From Fimbriimonadia bacterium (GTDB lineage: Bacteria; Armatimonadota; Fimbriimonadia; Fimbriimonadales; JABRVX01): a stretch of DNA of 64,000 nt. The stretch spans positions 1 to 64,000 of the forward strand of contig JABRVX010000012.1 of the NCBI GenBank assembly GCA_039961735.1, read 5' to 3'. Of the stretch, positions 50,232-59,722 are shown one piece after another. The notes under the pieces were generated by a model that saw nothing but the letters and a program-made list of their open reading frames with translations, was not told the origin of the DNA and ran no database searches. Both the position numbers and the translations under genes were made by a program. Numbering within the stretch: the stretch's first letter is position 1; every line of letters begins with the position of its first letter.

Positions 50232-53200
50232 ATGCGTGCATCGAGTGTATGGCTCCGGTGGATCGGTCCCGCTCTTCTGGCGACGGCGCTTCTTCTCGCC
50301 GCCACCCCCGGCTTTTGCGGCTATGTGGTCCGGCTTTGGTTCGAGAACCTGACGAAGGGCACCTCGAACGCGGGCGCCTTGATCTGCGACGTCGGCGACC
50401 AGATCGCCATCAAGTATTTCTTCTACGCAGACGACCCGACCGGCAATACCGAGAAGTGGGGAACCTTCCAGGCAACCATTATTCTCGACGGGAAGTCCAT
50501 CATGACCGACGAGCAGGCCAACACCTGGGCGACGCAAGTGAATAGCGTGCTGACGCCGCCGACGCACTTCCCGATCAGGACGTTCTGGCAGCCGGATTAC
50601 GGCGATATGTATGACAACGCCGTGGACCCGAGCGACGACACGTATCCGAAGGTCGCGACGAAGGGCCTCTATGCGCTGATCGGTGTCAGTGGCAGCCGCG
50701 AAGCCTCTTGGAACTTCAACCGCACGCTGTTCACGTTCACCGTCGCACAGGGATCCGAGGGCCAGGAGCTTCATTGGGCGTTCGAGAACCGAATCACCGG
50801 TACCGGCCTGTCGACTCGTATCTTCGACTACCAAGGCGCCTCGGTCCTCGTCACCGACAACTACATCCACGTAAGCGGGCCCAATATCGGTCAGTGGATG
50901 TGGAACCCTCGCAACAAGCACAAGTACCTGGTACCCGCGATGCAGGCGACCTGGCCGGAGATGCAGCGCATCGCCAGATCGCTCGGAGGAAGCTTAGTCA
51001 CCATCAACGACGAGGAAGAGGCGGACTGGCTGGTCTCGACCTTTGGTACGTCTTTCGGCTTCCTCATCGGTCTGCGCGACGTGAAGGCGCCGAGTGGCAA
51101 GTGGCGGTGGGAGAGCGGCGAGGCGGTGGGCTACCTCGACTGGGCCGATGGTCAGCCCGGCAGCGGCGAGGTGGCAATCATCGGTCCCGGCCAGGGCGGC
51201 AAGTGGGAGACCAAGCCGATCACCCATGTCGCCTTCGGCATTATCGAGCGCGCGCCTGCGGACCTGCAGCGGTTCGAGGTTCCCGCCGACGGGACGCCGG
51301 TGAGCACACACCCCTTGCGAGAAGGCACGCGGTACGTCATCGAAGCCTCTGGCCAATGGGGTGGGAAGCACCAGGGCAGGCGGACGGACGCCGAGTTCTA
51401 TCGTGACAGCTTCGGGCAGTGGCACGCGACCGCTCCGGGCGACGGCCTGGACCTGCTGGTGAACGGGCAGAACGTGGACTGGATGGGAACCACCGACGGC
51501 GTGTTCTACCACCCACACACCTTCTCGCCCGATCACGTGTATCGGTATGAGATGCTCGGCGATGGGCATCCGGTAACGCTCGCGATCGACAACGGTAGCT
51601 CCACCGCGTCGTTAGGAGGGCTGCAGGTGCGCGTGTTTGCCATGGAGCCTGTGGGAGCCTACCAGGGCGACTCTCCATGGCCCACGCTGCACGCCGACAG
51701 CGCATCCACACACAACAGCCCGTGGGCGATCGCACCGCAGACGCAATCGGACCAGTGGTCGGTGGGTGGCATCGGCGAACCGCTCGCCATCAACGCGAAG
51801 GGCGATATCTATTGCGGCTGGGGGAGCACGTTGCAACGCGTGTCCTCATCCGGCCAGTCGCTCGGCTCGATCTCGCTGCCAGGCCAGTGGCTGACGGCGG
51901 TGGCAATCGGTGTAGACGGAACGCTGTATGCGTTGACCGACGAGGCCCTGACCTCGCTCACCGAAGACCTGCAGGTGTTGTGGTCTTTGGCGCAGGGCGG
52001 GCACGGCAATCTGGTCTTGGACCGCTTCGGCGCACTGTATCACACGGGCATCTCAGGCGACAACCGGGTGTTCAGTGTGTGGCTGGACGGCACACCTCGT
52101 TGGGAACAAACCCTGGATGTTCCGGTAAACGGTGCGGGGCTCTCCGTGGGTGCGGACGACAAGGTGTATGTCACGGCGGAAGCAGGCACCGGGCAATGCC
52201 GCGTGTACCGGCTGACGCTGGACGGAGCGGTGGAGGGATTCGCGACCGTGCCTGGGTACTACGCCTCCGTGCCGGTGCTTAGCCCGAACGGTCGCATGTA
52301 CGTGACAACGACGACGGGACTGTATGCCTTCGGGCCGGTCGGTGAGCCGCTGTGGAACTACCCCATTCCGGCGTGGGCCAATGGCAAGCCGACCTTGCTC
52401 GCAAACGGCCGCATCGGGGTGGTAGGTGGCTGGAGCCCCGGTGTTCGCGTGAACATGTACCAGTTCGACCCAGATGGCACCCTCCTATGGAAGCTGCCTG
52501 AGACCATTCAGTACGTGTGGTCGGCGGGCTCGGATGCGTTGGGCGGCATGTGGAACGTTGGGTGGAACCAAGACCTGTGGCTGGGCGACTTCCTGGGTGC
52601 GAAGGCGTGGTCTCGCTCGTTCGGTCCGGTGTACTCGATGGGAGGGCCGATTCTGGGCGCGAACGGCACGTTGTATCAGCACGTGAACGACACGCTGTAT
52701 GCGATCGGACCAGGGCAGAGAGTGAAGCAGGAGACGATGCTGCTGCTAGACGATGCATACACGGAGCAGGGAGGCTCCGTCACGTTGCGCGCGCGACTGG
52801 CGCTCGGGCGGACCTGCCTCGGTATCAGCGGGTGCACGATTTCGTTCGTCGTGGACGGCTCGTGGGTAGGAGATGCGCAGACCGACGCGCTGGGCTATGC
52901 TTCGCTGCCCTACCCTGTCGGTGGCGGCGCCGAGACTGGCCGGCACGAGATCACGGCTACGTGGGCGGGCGACACGCAGTACTGGGAGAACGAGGCGAGT
53001 GGCGCCCTGTGGGTGGACGTGCCCGCCTCGGCCATTCAGGGTCAGGTGTTCCTCGAGTTGTGGCAGCCACCGACGGACGGCTTCCCTATCACCTATCAGG
53101 TGATGGACGGCGGCGGGGCGGTGGTCAGCGAAGGGTGGGCACTGCTCGGTGCGAACGGCGCGTATCGCATCGAGGTGCAGCACGTCGGCACCGCATCGCT

Positions 53201-53459
53201 CAGGGTCAAGGCGAGCCACTGGTTGAGTCAGAAAGTGGACGGGCTGTCACTGCACCCGAGTAGCCCGGCGTATGCCTCTTACTTGCTGAAGAACGGGGAC
53301 GTGGACGGGAACAACGAAGTCGGGTTGCAGGATATGAACCAGGTGCTGCTGCGGTTCAACAAGATGGAAACGTCGGAGGCGGACCTGAACGGCTCGGGCA
53401 AGGTGGACCTCGAGGACCTCACGATCGTGATGATCAACTTCCACAAGTCTGGAACGTAG
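50232..53459 (+). CDS. Large secreted lectin / beta-propeller / dockerin protein
   Basis: 1075 residues with a signal peptide (WIGPALLATALLLAATPGFCG). In order: an N-terminal domain (30-215) of unknown type; a C-type lectin-like domain (about 228-320: ATWPEMQRIARSLGG, TINDEEEADWL, FLIGLRD, GYLDWADGQPG); a beta domain (about 340-480); PQQ-like propeller repeats (about 510-825); Ig-like domains (about 840-1010); and a dockerin-type pair (GDVDGNNEVGLQDMN, ADLNGSGKVDLEDLT, 1022-1072). GGAGG lies 8 bases before the ATG. It is probably a cell-surface or secreted binding protein. Confidence 0.88.
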   Translation: MRASSVWLRWIGPALLATALLLAATPGFCGYVVRLWFENLTKGTSNAGALICDVGDQIAIKYFFYADDPTGNTEKWGTFQATIILDGKSIMTDEQANTWATQVNSVLTPPTHFPIRTFWQPDYGDMYDNAVDPSDDTYPKVATKGLYALIGVSGSREASWNFNRTLFTFTVAQGSEGQELHWAFENRITGTGLSTRIFDYQGASVLVTDNYIHVSGPNIGQWMWNPRNKHKYLVPAMQATWPEMQRIARSLGGSLVTINDEEEADWLVSTFGTSFGFLIGLRDVKAPSGKWRWESGEAVGYLDWADGQPGSGEVAIIGPGQGGKWETKPITHVAFGIIERAPADLQRFEVPADGTPVSTHPLREGTRYVIEASGQWGGKHQGRRTDAEFYRDSFGQWHATAPGDGLDLLVNGQNVDWMGTTDGVFYHPHTFSPDHVYRYEMLGDGHPVTLAIDNGSSTASLGGLQVRVFAMEPVGAYQGDSPWPTLHADSASTHNSPWAIAPQTQSDQWSVGGIGEPLAINAKGDIYCGWGSTLQRVSSSGQSLGSISLPGQWLTAVAIGVDGTLYALTDEALTSLTEDLQVLWSLAQGGHGNLVLDRFGALYHTGISGDNRVFSVWLDGTPRWEQTLDVPVNGAGLSVGADDKVYVTAEAGTGQCRVYRLTLDGAVEGFATVPGYYASVPVLSPNGRMYVTTTTGLYAFGPVGEPLWNYPIPAWANGKPTLLANGRIGVVGGWSPGVRVNMYQFDPDGTLLWKLPETIQYVWSAGSDALGGMWNVGWNQDLWLGDFLGAKAWSRSFGPVYSMGGPILGANGTLYQHVNDTLYAIGPGQRVKQETMLLLDDAYTEQGGSVTLRARLALGRTCLGISGCTISFVVDGSWVGDAQTDALGYASLPYPVGGGAETGRHEITATWAGDTQYWENEASGALWVDVPASAIQGQVFLELWQPPTDGFPITYQVMDGGGAVVSEGWALLGANGAYRIEVQHVGTASLRVKASHWLSQKVDGLSLHPSSPAYASYLLKNGDVDGNNEVGLQDMNQVLLRFNKMETSEADLNGSGKVDLEDLTIVMINFHKSGT

Positions 53460-53484
53460 GGGCGTGTGGTAGTTGCGGGGTGTC

Positions 53485-53546
53485 ATCCTTCGACAGGCTC
53501 AGGGGTACGGGCGCGGATGGTGATCGCATCCTTCGACAAGCTCAGG
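53485..53546 (+). repeat. Two copies of the ATCCTTCGACARGCTCAGG interspersed repeat
   Basis: ATCCTTCGACAGGCTCAGG (53485-53503) and ATCCTTCGACAAGCTCAGG (53528-53546) head two imperfect tandem units of about 43-46 bases that also share a GGTACGGGNGCGGATGGTG tail. This short sequence is a widespread noncoding repeat in GC-rich environmental genomes. Confidence 0.7.
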
Positions 53547-53642
53547 ATGACGGTACGGGAGCGGATGGTGGTGCCACTGGCCAGGCATTGCCCCCGGATT
53601 GCGGCTTCTCACGCACCAAGTATGGTCGCGCGCTCAATCCGA

Positions 53643-53678
53643 CCCTATGCCTCCGCCGCAAGCGGCGGAGGCATAGGG
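53643..53678. terminator. Very strong hairpin at the end of the flagellar operon
   Basis: A 17-bp perfect inverted repeat (CCCTATGCCTCCGCCGC and its complement) around AA, 10 bases beyond the stop of the fliT-like gene. It is likely a terminator or mRNA-stabilising stem for the minus-strand fliD-fliS operon. There is no T tract. Confidence 0.6.
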
Positions 53679-53687
53679 TAAGGGGGC

Positions 53688-54026
53688 TTAGCCCTCGCGC
53701 TCGATGAGGCGGGGGGCGAACTTGTGGCCACCCGAGTAGGCTGCGTGTGCCTGCTTCGAGCGGTGGACTGTCGTGAGGCGGCTCTTCACCGCCTCTATCT
53801 CTGCCTCGAGAACTCTTAGCAGGCGCGTGTCCAGGCTACCGGCCCTGCGGAGAGTCTCCAGGTGCTCGGGGCTGGGTGGACACTGCTCTAGTTCCCGCAG
53901 GACGCGTTCTCGCTCTCGCACGAGCTGCCCAACCAGTGGATGATCGCCCGAGGCCCAAGCTTGCTCGATTTCTAGCGTTAGGGCGCGGAGACGCTCGATT
54001 GCGGCTGCTGCGTCAGGCGACTTCAT
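53688..54026 (-). CDS. FliT-like flagellar chaperone (tentative)
   Basis: 112 residues, almost wholly helical (IERLRALTLEIEQAWASGD, VRERERVLRELEQC, LRVLEAEIEAVKSRLTTV). Sequence similarity to FliT is not distinctive, but a small helical protein directly after fliS, overlapping it by 14 bases, is in the usual place of fliT, whose product chaperones FliD. The name rests mainly on context. Confidence 0.6.
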   Translation of the reverse strand: MKSPDAAAAIERLRALTLEIEQAWASGDHPLVGQLVRERERVLRELEQCPPSPEHLETLRRAGSLDTRLLRVLEAEIEAVKSRLTTVHRSKQAHAAYSGGHKFAPRLIEREG

Positions 54027-54417
54027 CCTGCCTCTGCTTCTCCTGCGCCGCCAGGGTCGCCCAAGACTCGCGCAACTCGCCCAGCAGGCGGGCGACTTCC
54101 TGAACCGCCTTAGGATCGTCGCTCACGTTGGCTTCCACCAGGCGGTTGCTCATGTAGCCGTAAAGGCCCAAGAGATTGGCAGCCACTTCCCCGCCCTGCT
54201 CCATGTTCAGGCAGACCGCGAGTTCGGTGAGGATAGCCTGTGCGCGTGTCAGGCTCTCGTTCTGCTCACTTAGGTCTCGGCGTTCCATGGCGGCGCGTCC
54301 CCTCTCCAGGAAGCGCAAGGCGCCGTCATACAGCATGAGGATCAGGTCCAAAGGCGATGCCGTCTCCACCGCAGTCTTGCGGTAGGCGGCAAGCTGACGT
54401 CCCGAAACTACCGTCAC
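54013..54417 (-). CDS. fliS: Flagellar export chaperone FliS
   Basis: 134 residues from GTG 54417, with GGAGGAG upstream. It is a four-helix protein with the family marks AAYRKTAVETASPLDLILMLYDGALRFL and NLLGLYGYMSNRLVEAN. It binds flagellin in the cytoplasm and keeps it unfolded for export. It is the second gene of the fliD operon. Confidence 0.95.
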   Translation of the reverse strand: MTVVSGRQLAAYRKTAVETASPLDLILMLYDGALRFLERGRAAMERRDLSEQNESLTRAQAILTELAVCLNMEQGGEVAANLLGLYGYMSNRLVEANVSDDPKAVQEVARLLGELRESWATLAAQEKQRQDEVA

Positions 54418-54497
54418 GCACTCCTCCGTTTGTGCACCGATTCACTATTGGATTGGCCGATTGGCGGTGGTTGTACAGGCTGCTGATATCGCGGGGT

Positions 54498-56777
54498 CTA
54501 GCTGGAACCCCAGTTCTTCATGAGCATCGTTAGCCGTGCTTGCTGGGCCTGAAGGCTCGCGACTAAGCTCTCCAACTGGGCAAACCGCCTCTTCAGCTCG
54601 TCTCCTCGGCGGGTCACTGTCTCCTGAATACGTTCCATGGCGGCGTCCAAGTCGTCGATCTGCGCCTGAAGCTGCTTGTCCTGCTCGGTCAGAGCCCCAG
54701 TGGTTGGGTCCGTCAGGGTGGCGACCGCGTCGGAGACAGACGCCGCGATGCCCCGAGTGAAGGTTACCGTGCCATAGGTTCCAGGCGAGCTGGCGGTAAT
54801 CAGGAGGGCCAACCCAGCCGTGTACTCGTTCGTGTCGTCGCCGGTGAGTATCTGACCGTTGCCGGAGGCCGCTTCGCCGTTGATCGTTCCCGCCACGTCC
54901 AGACCGACCGCCTGCTGCTCCGTGGTCCCAATTCCGCTGTTGTTCGAACCGGCCTCCTGGTCCGAGGTGACCGTGAAGCTCTTGCTGGAACCGTAGGCCG
55001 CGGAAGTCAGCACCAACTTGCCCTCGGAGTCCTTCGAGGCGGTGACGAGCCCACGCAACGAGGCATGGGAGTTGATCTGGGCAATGGTGTCGTCCACGGT
55101 GTTGCCGACGTTGAGCGAGATGCTGACCGGCGTGTTGCCGAACAGGCTGCCCGAAAAGGTGAGCGTCTCTACCTCGGTGCTGGCCTCCGCCTGCGCGGTC
55201 ACGGCGGTCGTGCTGGCCTTTGTCGCTGCTTGGGTGATCACGACCTCGTAGCCAGCGGTGGGGGAGGTACGCGTCTTGGATGTTGCGCTTAGGAACTGGA
55301 CGTAGGGATTGCTGGGGGTGCCTACGGCCATGAAGAGGCTCTTCACGGAATCCAGTCGGTCGTTTAGTGCCGAGGTCAGCGTCGAGTCGTTCACGCTCAG
55401 CTTGCCGTCCTCGCCGAGGGAGACCCCGATGAGAGCTAGCGAGTTCAGCGCGCCGGAGCTGAGGCCTGCGACGGCTCCTGTCATGCGCGCCGTGATGATG
55501 TCCATGTTAGCCGTAATGTTGTAGTCGCCGAACAGCGGTCCACTCTGGAATGTCTCGGGGTCGAACTGCGAGAAGCTAGAGACGAAGTCTCTCAGCGTGT
55601 TGTAGGCCGATACGAAGTTGTTGACCGACGCTTTGACGGCATCGAGGTCGCGGGATACCGAGAGGGTGACGGGCCCTCCACCTGCCTCCAGCAGGTTCAG
55701 TGTTCCGCCGGCGATTACCGAAGTGATGGTGTTCGACGAGCTGGTGAGGTTCACGCCGTCCAGCGAATACTCGGCATCCTGAGCGGCCAGTAGTTGGTTG
55801 CTCGGAGTAGCTTGCAGAATTCCCAGGTTTTCCAGGATGTGATTGTCGTCCACGAATGTCGGCGTCCCCGAGTCTCCCACGATCTTGAGCTGGTATTTCG
55901 TGGTGCCCCCTTCTTCGATAGTTTCGACGGACGCGGTCACCCCCGGTATCTCTGCCTGGTTGATCTTCTGCGCGATGCTGGTCAGCGTGTCCGTCATCAG
56001 GTCTATGGACACGATCATGCTGTTGATACTCAGGTTGCCGGGCGGGAAGTTGGTTACTTTGAGCAAGGGTCCGAGAGCGGTGTTCGGGTCCGAAAAAGTC
56101 GCGCTGAGCGCGCCGTTCGTCGTGGGCTCCCGGATGGTCGTGGCGGTACCTTGCAACCCCAGGCTGTCCAGCACCGAGGAGTCGCCCACGTTGGACATGC
56201 GGATGGCGGATGCCGCGCCGGTCTTCTCGGACGTGAGGGTCAGGAAGGTATTGCCGGTACCTCCGCTAATGACCGATGCCACGACACCCGCACCCGCGGC
56301 GTTGATGCGGGAGGCGATCTGCGCTAGGGTATCCGTTTCTGCAACTTCGATTACCTTTTCGTTGATAAGAAAGGTGCCCGATAGGCCGAGCGCGCTCGTC
56401 GAATCGGTTTGGGCTGCAGAGGAGATCTTGTGCGCCTGCGCTAACTGAGAGATCGCGAGCGTGTAGATGCCTGGCTGGGCTCCGGTCCCGACGCTAAGGG
56501 TAGCTTTGGTGTCGTCGGACGAGGTGGCGCGGGTCGCGTTGTAGGTGGTGATCGTGTTGAGCGCGTCTCCTGCGGCACGTAAGGCCGCGAGCCGTCCGCT
56601 GAATTGCTGGTACAGCGACAACCTGTTTTGAAGCTGCAGTTGCTGGCTCTGCAAGCGGATAAGGGGACGCTGCTCGATTGCCAGCAGCTGCTGAATGATC
56701 GAGTCCGTGTCCAAACCCGTCGAGAGGCCGGCAAATGAGATGGATGAGCGGCTGTAGAGGCTATCTCCTAGGCCCAT
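54498..56777 (-). CDS. fliD: Flagellar filament cap protein FliD
   Basis: 759 residues, longer than the 450-700 typical of FliD. The N-terminal cap domain (FAGLSTGLDTDSIIQQLLAIEQRPL) and C-terminal coil (LQAQIDDLDAAMERIQETVTRRGDELKRRFAQLESLV) are conserved; FlgI/hook-associated IN domains with VTLSVSRD lie between. The extra length is in the variable outer domains. It caps the growing filament and drives flagellin folding. GGAGG lies 7 bases before the ATG. No flagellin gene is in the window. Confidence 0.95.
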   Translation of the reverse strand: MGLGDSLYSRSSISFAGLSTGLDTDSIIQQLLAIEQRPLIRLQSQQLQLQNRLSLYQQFSGRLAALRAAGDALNTITTYNATRATSSDDTKATLSVGTGAQPGIYTLAISQLAQAHKISSAAQTDSTSALGLSGTFLINEKVIEVAETDTLAQIASRINAAGAGVVASVISGGTGNTFLTLTSEKTGAASAIRMSNVGDSSVLDSLGLQGTATTIREPTTNGALSATFSDPNTALGPLLKVTNFPPGNLSINSMIVSIDLMTDTLTSIAQKINQAEIPGVTASVETIEEGGTTKYQLKIVGDSGTPTFVDDNHILENLGILQATPSNQLLAAQDAEYSLDGVNLTSSSNTITSVIAGGTLNLLEAGGGPVTLSVSRDLDAVKASVNNFVSAYNTLRDFVSSFSQFDPETFQSGPLFGDYNITANMDIITARMTGAVAGLSSGALNSLALIGVSLGEDGKLSVNDSTLTSALNDRLDSVKSLFMAVGTPSNPYVQFLSATSKTRTSPTAGYEVVITQAATKASTTAVTAQAEASTEVETLTFSGSLFGNTPVSISLNVGNTVDDTIAQINSHASLRGLVTASKDSEGKLVLTSAAYGSSKSFTVTSDQEAGSNNSGIGTTEQQAVGLDVAGTINGEAASGNGQILTGDDTNEYTAGLALLITASSPGTYGTVTFTRGIAASVSDAVATLTDPTTGALTEQDKQLQAQIDDLDAAMERIQETVTRRGDELKRRFAQLESLVASLQAQQARLTMLMKNWGSS

Positions 56778-57016
56778 CTGCTATCCTCCGTGATAGATAC
56801 TCCTGGGTGATCGTTCCCGATTCGGGCAAGCGCACTCATATGCATATGTTCGGGAGTTGGCGCCTGTCCGGCGAATCCGATCAGTACCGTTGCGAGATTT
56901 GCGATGCGAACTAAGAGATTCTGCCTACTGGGTACCGGAGCATCGCTAGCGCGAGCCCGGTACACTGCACAGGAAGCGACGCAGGGGGCTTAGCCGGGGG
57001 GATGGGCCTGAAAAGA

Positions 57017-57102
57017 TGGTGCCGAAGGTGGGAGTCGAACCCACACGAGGTCGCCCTCAACGGTTTTTGAGACCGCCGCGTCTACCGTTCCGCCACTTCG
57101 GC
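57017..57102 (-). tRNA. tRNA-Leu (anticodon CAA)
   Basis: An 86-base class II tRNA on the minus strand. The acceptor GCCGAAG pairs with CTTCGGC, followed by A and an encoded CCA. Anticodon stem GCGGT/ACCGT encloses CTCAAAA, giving anticodon CAA. It has the long variable arm expected for leucine. Confidence 0.95.
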
Positions 57103-57110
57103 AGGTTCCC

Positions 57111-57152
57111 CCCCGCCTTCGGCGGGGCAGGCTCTAGGCGGGGCAGGCTCTA
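57111..57152. repeat. GC-rich hairpin and 16-base tandem repeat between tRNA-Leu and polA
   Basis: CCCCGCC/GGCGGGG is a 7-bp hairpin (57111-57127), and GGCGGGGCAGGCTCTA occurs twice in perfect tandem (57121-57152). It lies upstream of both tRNA-Leu and polA. Its role is unknown. Confidence 0.6.
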
Positions 57153-57169
57153 GGGAGTGTAGAACAGCC

Positions 57170-59722
57170 ATGAGCGATAAGTCAACGCGGAAGACTTATA
57201 TCATCGTGGACGGTTACAGCCTGGCTTTCCGGGCGTTTTTTGCCACGCAACTGCTTACCACGAGTGATGGGCGACCCACCAACGCGTTGTTCGGGCTCAC
57301 CAACATGCTGCTCTCACTATTGGACAAGGAACACCCTTACGGCATCGTGGTCGTGTTCGATGCGCCGGGGAAGACCTTTCGGCACGCCCAGTTTCCTGAG
57401 TACAAGGCCCATCGGAAGGAAGCCGACCCGGCGCTGAAGGAACAGCTTCCCACGATGCGTGACCTGGTAGCCGCGCTAGGCATACCCTCCCTGGAGGCTC
57501 TCGGCTTCGAGGCCGACGACCTTGCGGGCACGCTCGCCAAGCGCGCCGCGGAGCAGGGCTTCCACGTGCTCATCGTGACCGGTGACAATGACCAACTCCA
57601 GCTCGTGGACGAGAACGTGACGGTGCGGATGACGATGCGCGGAATCAGTGATGTGGTGGACTTCACCCCCGAGTTGGTCCGCGAGCGGTTCGGCTTCGGC
57701 CCAGAGCGCATTCCCGACTACAAGGCACTGCGAGGGGACCCATCCGACAACATCCCGGGCGTACCGGGGGTGGGCGAGAAGACGGCGACCCTGCTGATCC
57801 AGGAGTTTGGGACGGTGGAGCAGATAGCCGAGCGACTGAACGAAATCCCGCCGAAGTATCGCTCCAAGTTGGAGGGCTCGGTGGACGTGCTGCGACTTGG
57901 CAAGGAACTCACCACGATCGTTACAGACGCACCGGTCGAGTTCGACTTCACTCCTTATGAACCGGATGCGGCCGCGCTGGACCGAGCCAGAGAGTTCTTG
58001 GAGAGTCTCGAGTTTCGCTCCATCGTGCGCCGTCTGGAGCCGGTCTTGAGCAAGTACGTACGAGGTGGACCGGATGGCGTGACGACGGTGCAAGAAACGC
58101 CACGGGTCGAAGTATCAGTGCTGACGCTGGACGCATCGGGCGAGGCTGCCCTTCGCGGTCTTCCGGAGATTGGGTTGGCCGTGAGCGAGGACGGCGTTGC
58201 GCTATCGGACGGCCAGAGTGTGTGGCACGCGGCCGGTGGGATCGAGTGGCTCGCGGATTCGGGTGCTCCTGCGCTGAGGGTGCACAACGCGAGAGGAGTG
58301 GTATCCGGGCTTGGGCGCCTGGGGGTCGCGCGACCACGATTCGCGTTCGACACGGAGCTGGCAGCGTACGTGCTGGCGCCCGGGCGTGGTAGTTACTCCC
58401 TCGAGGACCTCGCCCGCGATTACCTAGGTGGTATGGCGGATGGTGCAGCCGGTACCGCACTAGCATGCTTCTGTCTGGCAGCACCAATGACTCAACGCCT
58501 TACAGACGAGCAAACGCTGTCAGTGTTTCAGGACCTCGAGATGCCACTGATACCGGTGCTACTGGACATGGAGGAAGCGGGGATATGCGTTGACCGCGAG
58601 TACCTCTCGACGCTATCGTCCCACCTATCGCAGCGCATTGACGAACTGGCTCGAGACGTATACGCTGCGGCAGGGCGTGAGTTCAACATTGGATCACCCA
58701 AGCAGTTAGCTAAAGTGCTGTTCGAGGAGATGGGACTGCCATCGGGCCGTAAGACCAAGACGGGGCACTCGACGGATGCCGACGTGTTGGGCGAACTGGC
58801 CGCGGCACACCCCATCGCCAAACTGGTGATTGACTGGCGCGAAGTAACGAAGCTGAAGTCCACCTATGCCGACGCACTACCAAAGATGGTTCAGCCCGAT
58901 GGGCGTATCCACACGACGTTCAACCAGACGGTCGCAGCAACGGGGCGGCTGTCGAGCGTGGACCCCAACCTGCAGAACATACCCGTCAAGACGGACCTCG
59001 GGCGAGAAATCCGCAGAGCATTCGTAGCGCCGCCTGGGCACGTTCTTCTTTCCCTCGACTACTCGCAGATCGAGCTACGACTGCTGGCCCATATGTCCGA
59101 AGACCCCGTGCTGACTTCTGCCTTTCACGAGGGGCTGGACATTCATGCAGCAACTGCACACAGCCTGTTCGGGATTCCCGAGAACGAGGTCTCGCCCGAG
59201 CAGAGACGCGTGGCCAAGATGGTGAACTACGCTGTGCTGTACGGCATGAGCGACTTCGGGCTCGCGCAATCGCTGCAGATCGGGGTGGGCGAGGCGCACG
59301 AAGTGATCGCGACGTACTTCCGCCAGTTCCCCGGCGTTCGGGAGTTCACCGAGAGCATCGTTGCTCAGGCCCGCCGAGATGGGTACACGAAGACGCTCCT
59401 TGGACGGAAGCGATACTTTCCAGAGATCCAGAGCTCCAACCGGCAGATGCGCATGGCCGCCGAGCGCGCCGCCATCAACGCACCGATTCAGGGCAGCGCA
59501 GCAGATATGATCAAGCTCGCCATGATTAAATTGTACAAATCCGGAGCAACGGGAAGTGCCCGCCTCCTCCTGCAGGTGCACGACGAACTGCTTTTCGAGT
59601 GTCCGGAGACTGACGTCGAGGTCAATGGCGCAATCAGAGAAGTCATGGCATCCGCGATGCCCCTGAAGGTCCCCGTCGTGGTGGACAAAAAGGTCGGGCC
59701 GAACTGGAGGGATATGAGCTGA
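57170..59722 (+). CDS. polA: DNA polymerase I
   Basis: 850 residues. Residues 1-290 are the 5'-3' exonuclease (YSLAFRAFFA, FEADDLAGTL, PGVPGVGEKTA). Residues 310-450 occupy the 3'-5' exonuclease fold, but the DxE, NxxxD and YxxxD metal motifs are missing, so proofreading is probably lost, as in Thermus and Bacillus PolA. The polymerase domain has motif A LSLDYSQIELR, motif B RRVAKMVNYAVLYG and motif C LLQVHDEL. It fills gaps in repair and replaces RNA primers. Its stop overlaps the nadC start by one base. Confidence 0.97.
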   Translation: MSDKSTRKTYIIVDGYSLAFRAFFATQLLTTSDGRPTNALFGLTNMLLSLLDKEHPYGIVVVFDAPGKTFRHAQFPEYKAHRKEADPALKEQLPTMRDLVAALGIPSLEALGFEADDLAGTLAKRAAEQGFHVLIVTGDNDQLQLVDENVTVRMTMRGISDVVDFTPELVRERFGFGPERIPDYKALRGDPSDNIPGVPGVGEKTATLLIQEFGTVEQIAERLNEIPPKYRSKLEGSVDVLRLGKELTTIVTDAPVEFDFTPYEPDAAALDRAREFLESLEFRSIVRRLEPVLSKYVRGGPDGVTTVQETPRVEVSVLTLDASGEAALRGLPEIGLAVSEDGVALSDGQSVWHAAGGIEWLADSGAPALRVHNARGVVSGLGRLGVARPRFAFDTELAAYVLAPGRGSYSLEDLARDYLGGMADGAAGTALACFCLAAPMTQRLTDEQTLSVFQDLEMPLIPVLLDMEEAGICVDREYLSTLSSHLSQRIDELARDVYAAAGREFNIGSPKQLAKVLFEEMGLPSGRKTKTGHSTDADVLGELAAAHPIAKLVIDWREVTKLKSTYADALPKMVQPDGRIHTTFNQTVAATGRLSSVDPNLQNIPVKTDLGREIRRAFVAPPGHVLLSLDYSQIELRLLAHMSEDPVLTSAFHEGLDIHAATAHSLFGIPENEVSPEQRRVAKMVNYAVLYGMSDFGLAQSLQIGVGEAHEVIATYFRQFPGVREFTESIVAQARRDGYTKTLLGRKRYFPEIQSSNRQMRMAAERAAINAPIQGSAADMIKLAMIKLYKSGATGSARLLLQVHDELLFECPETDVEVNGAIREVMASAMPLKVPVVVDKKVGPNWRDMS

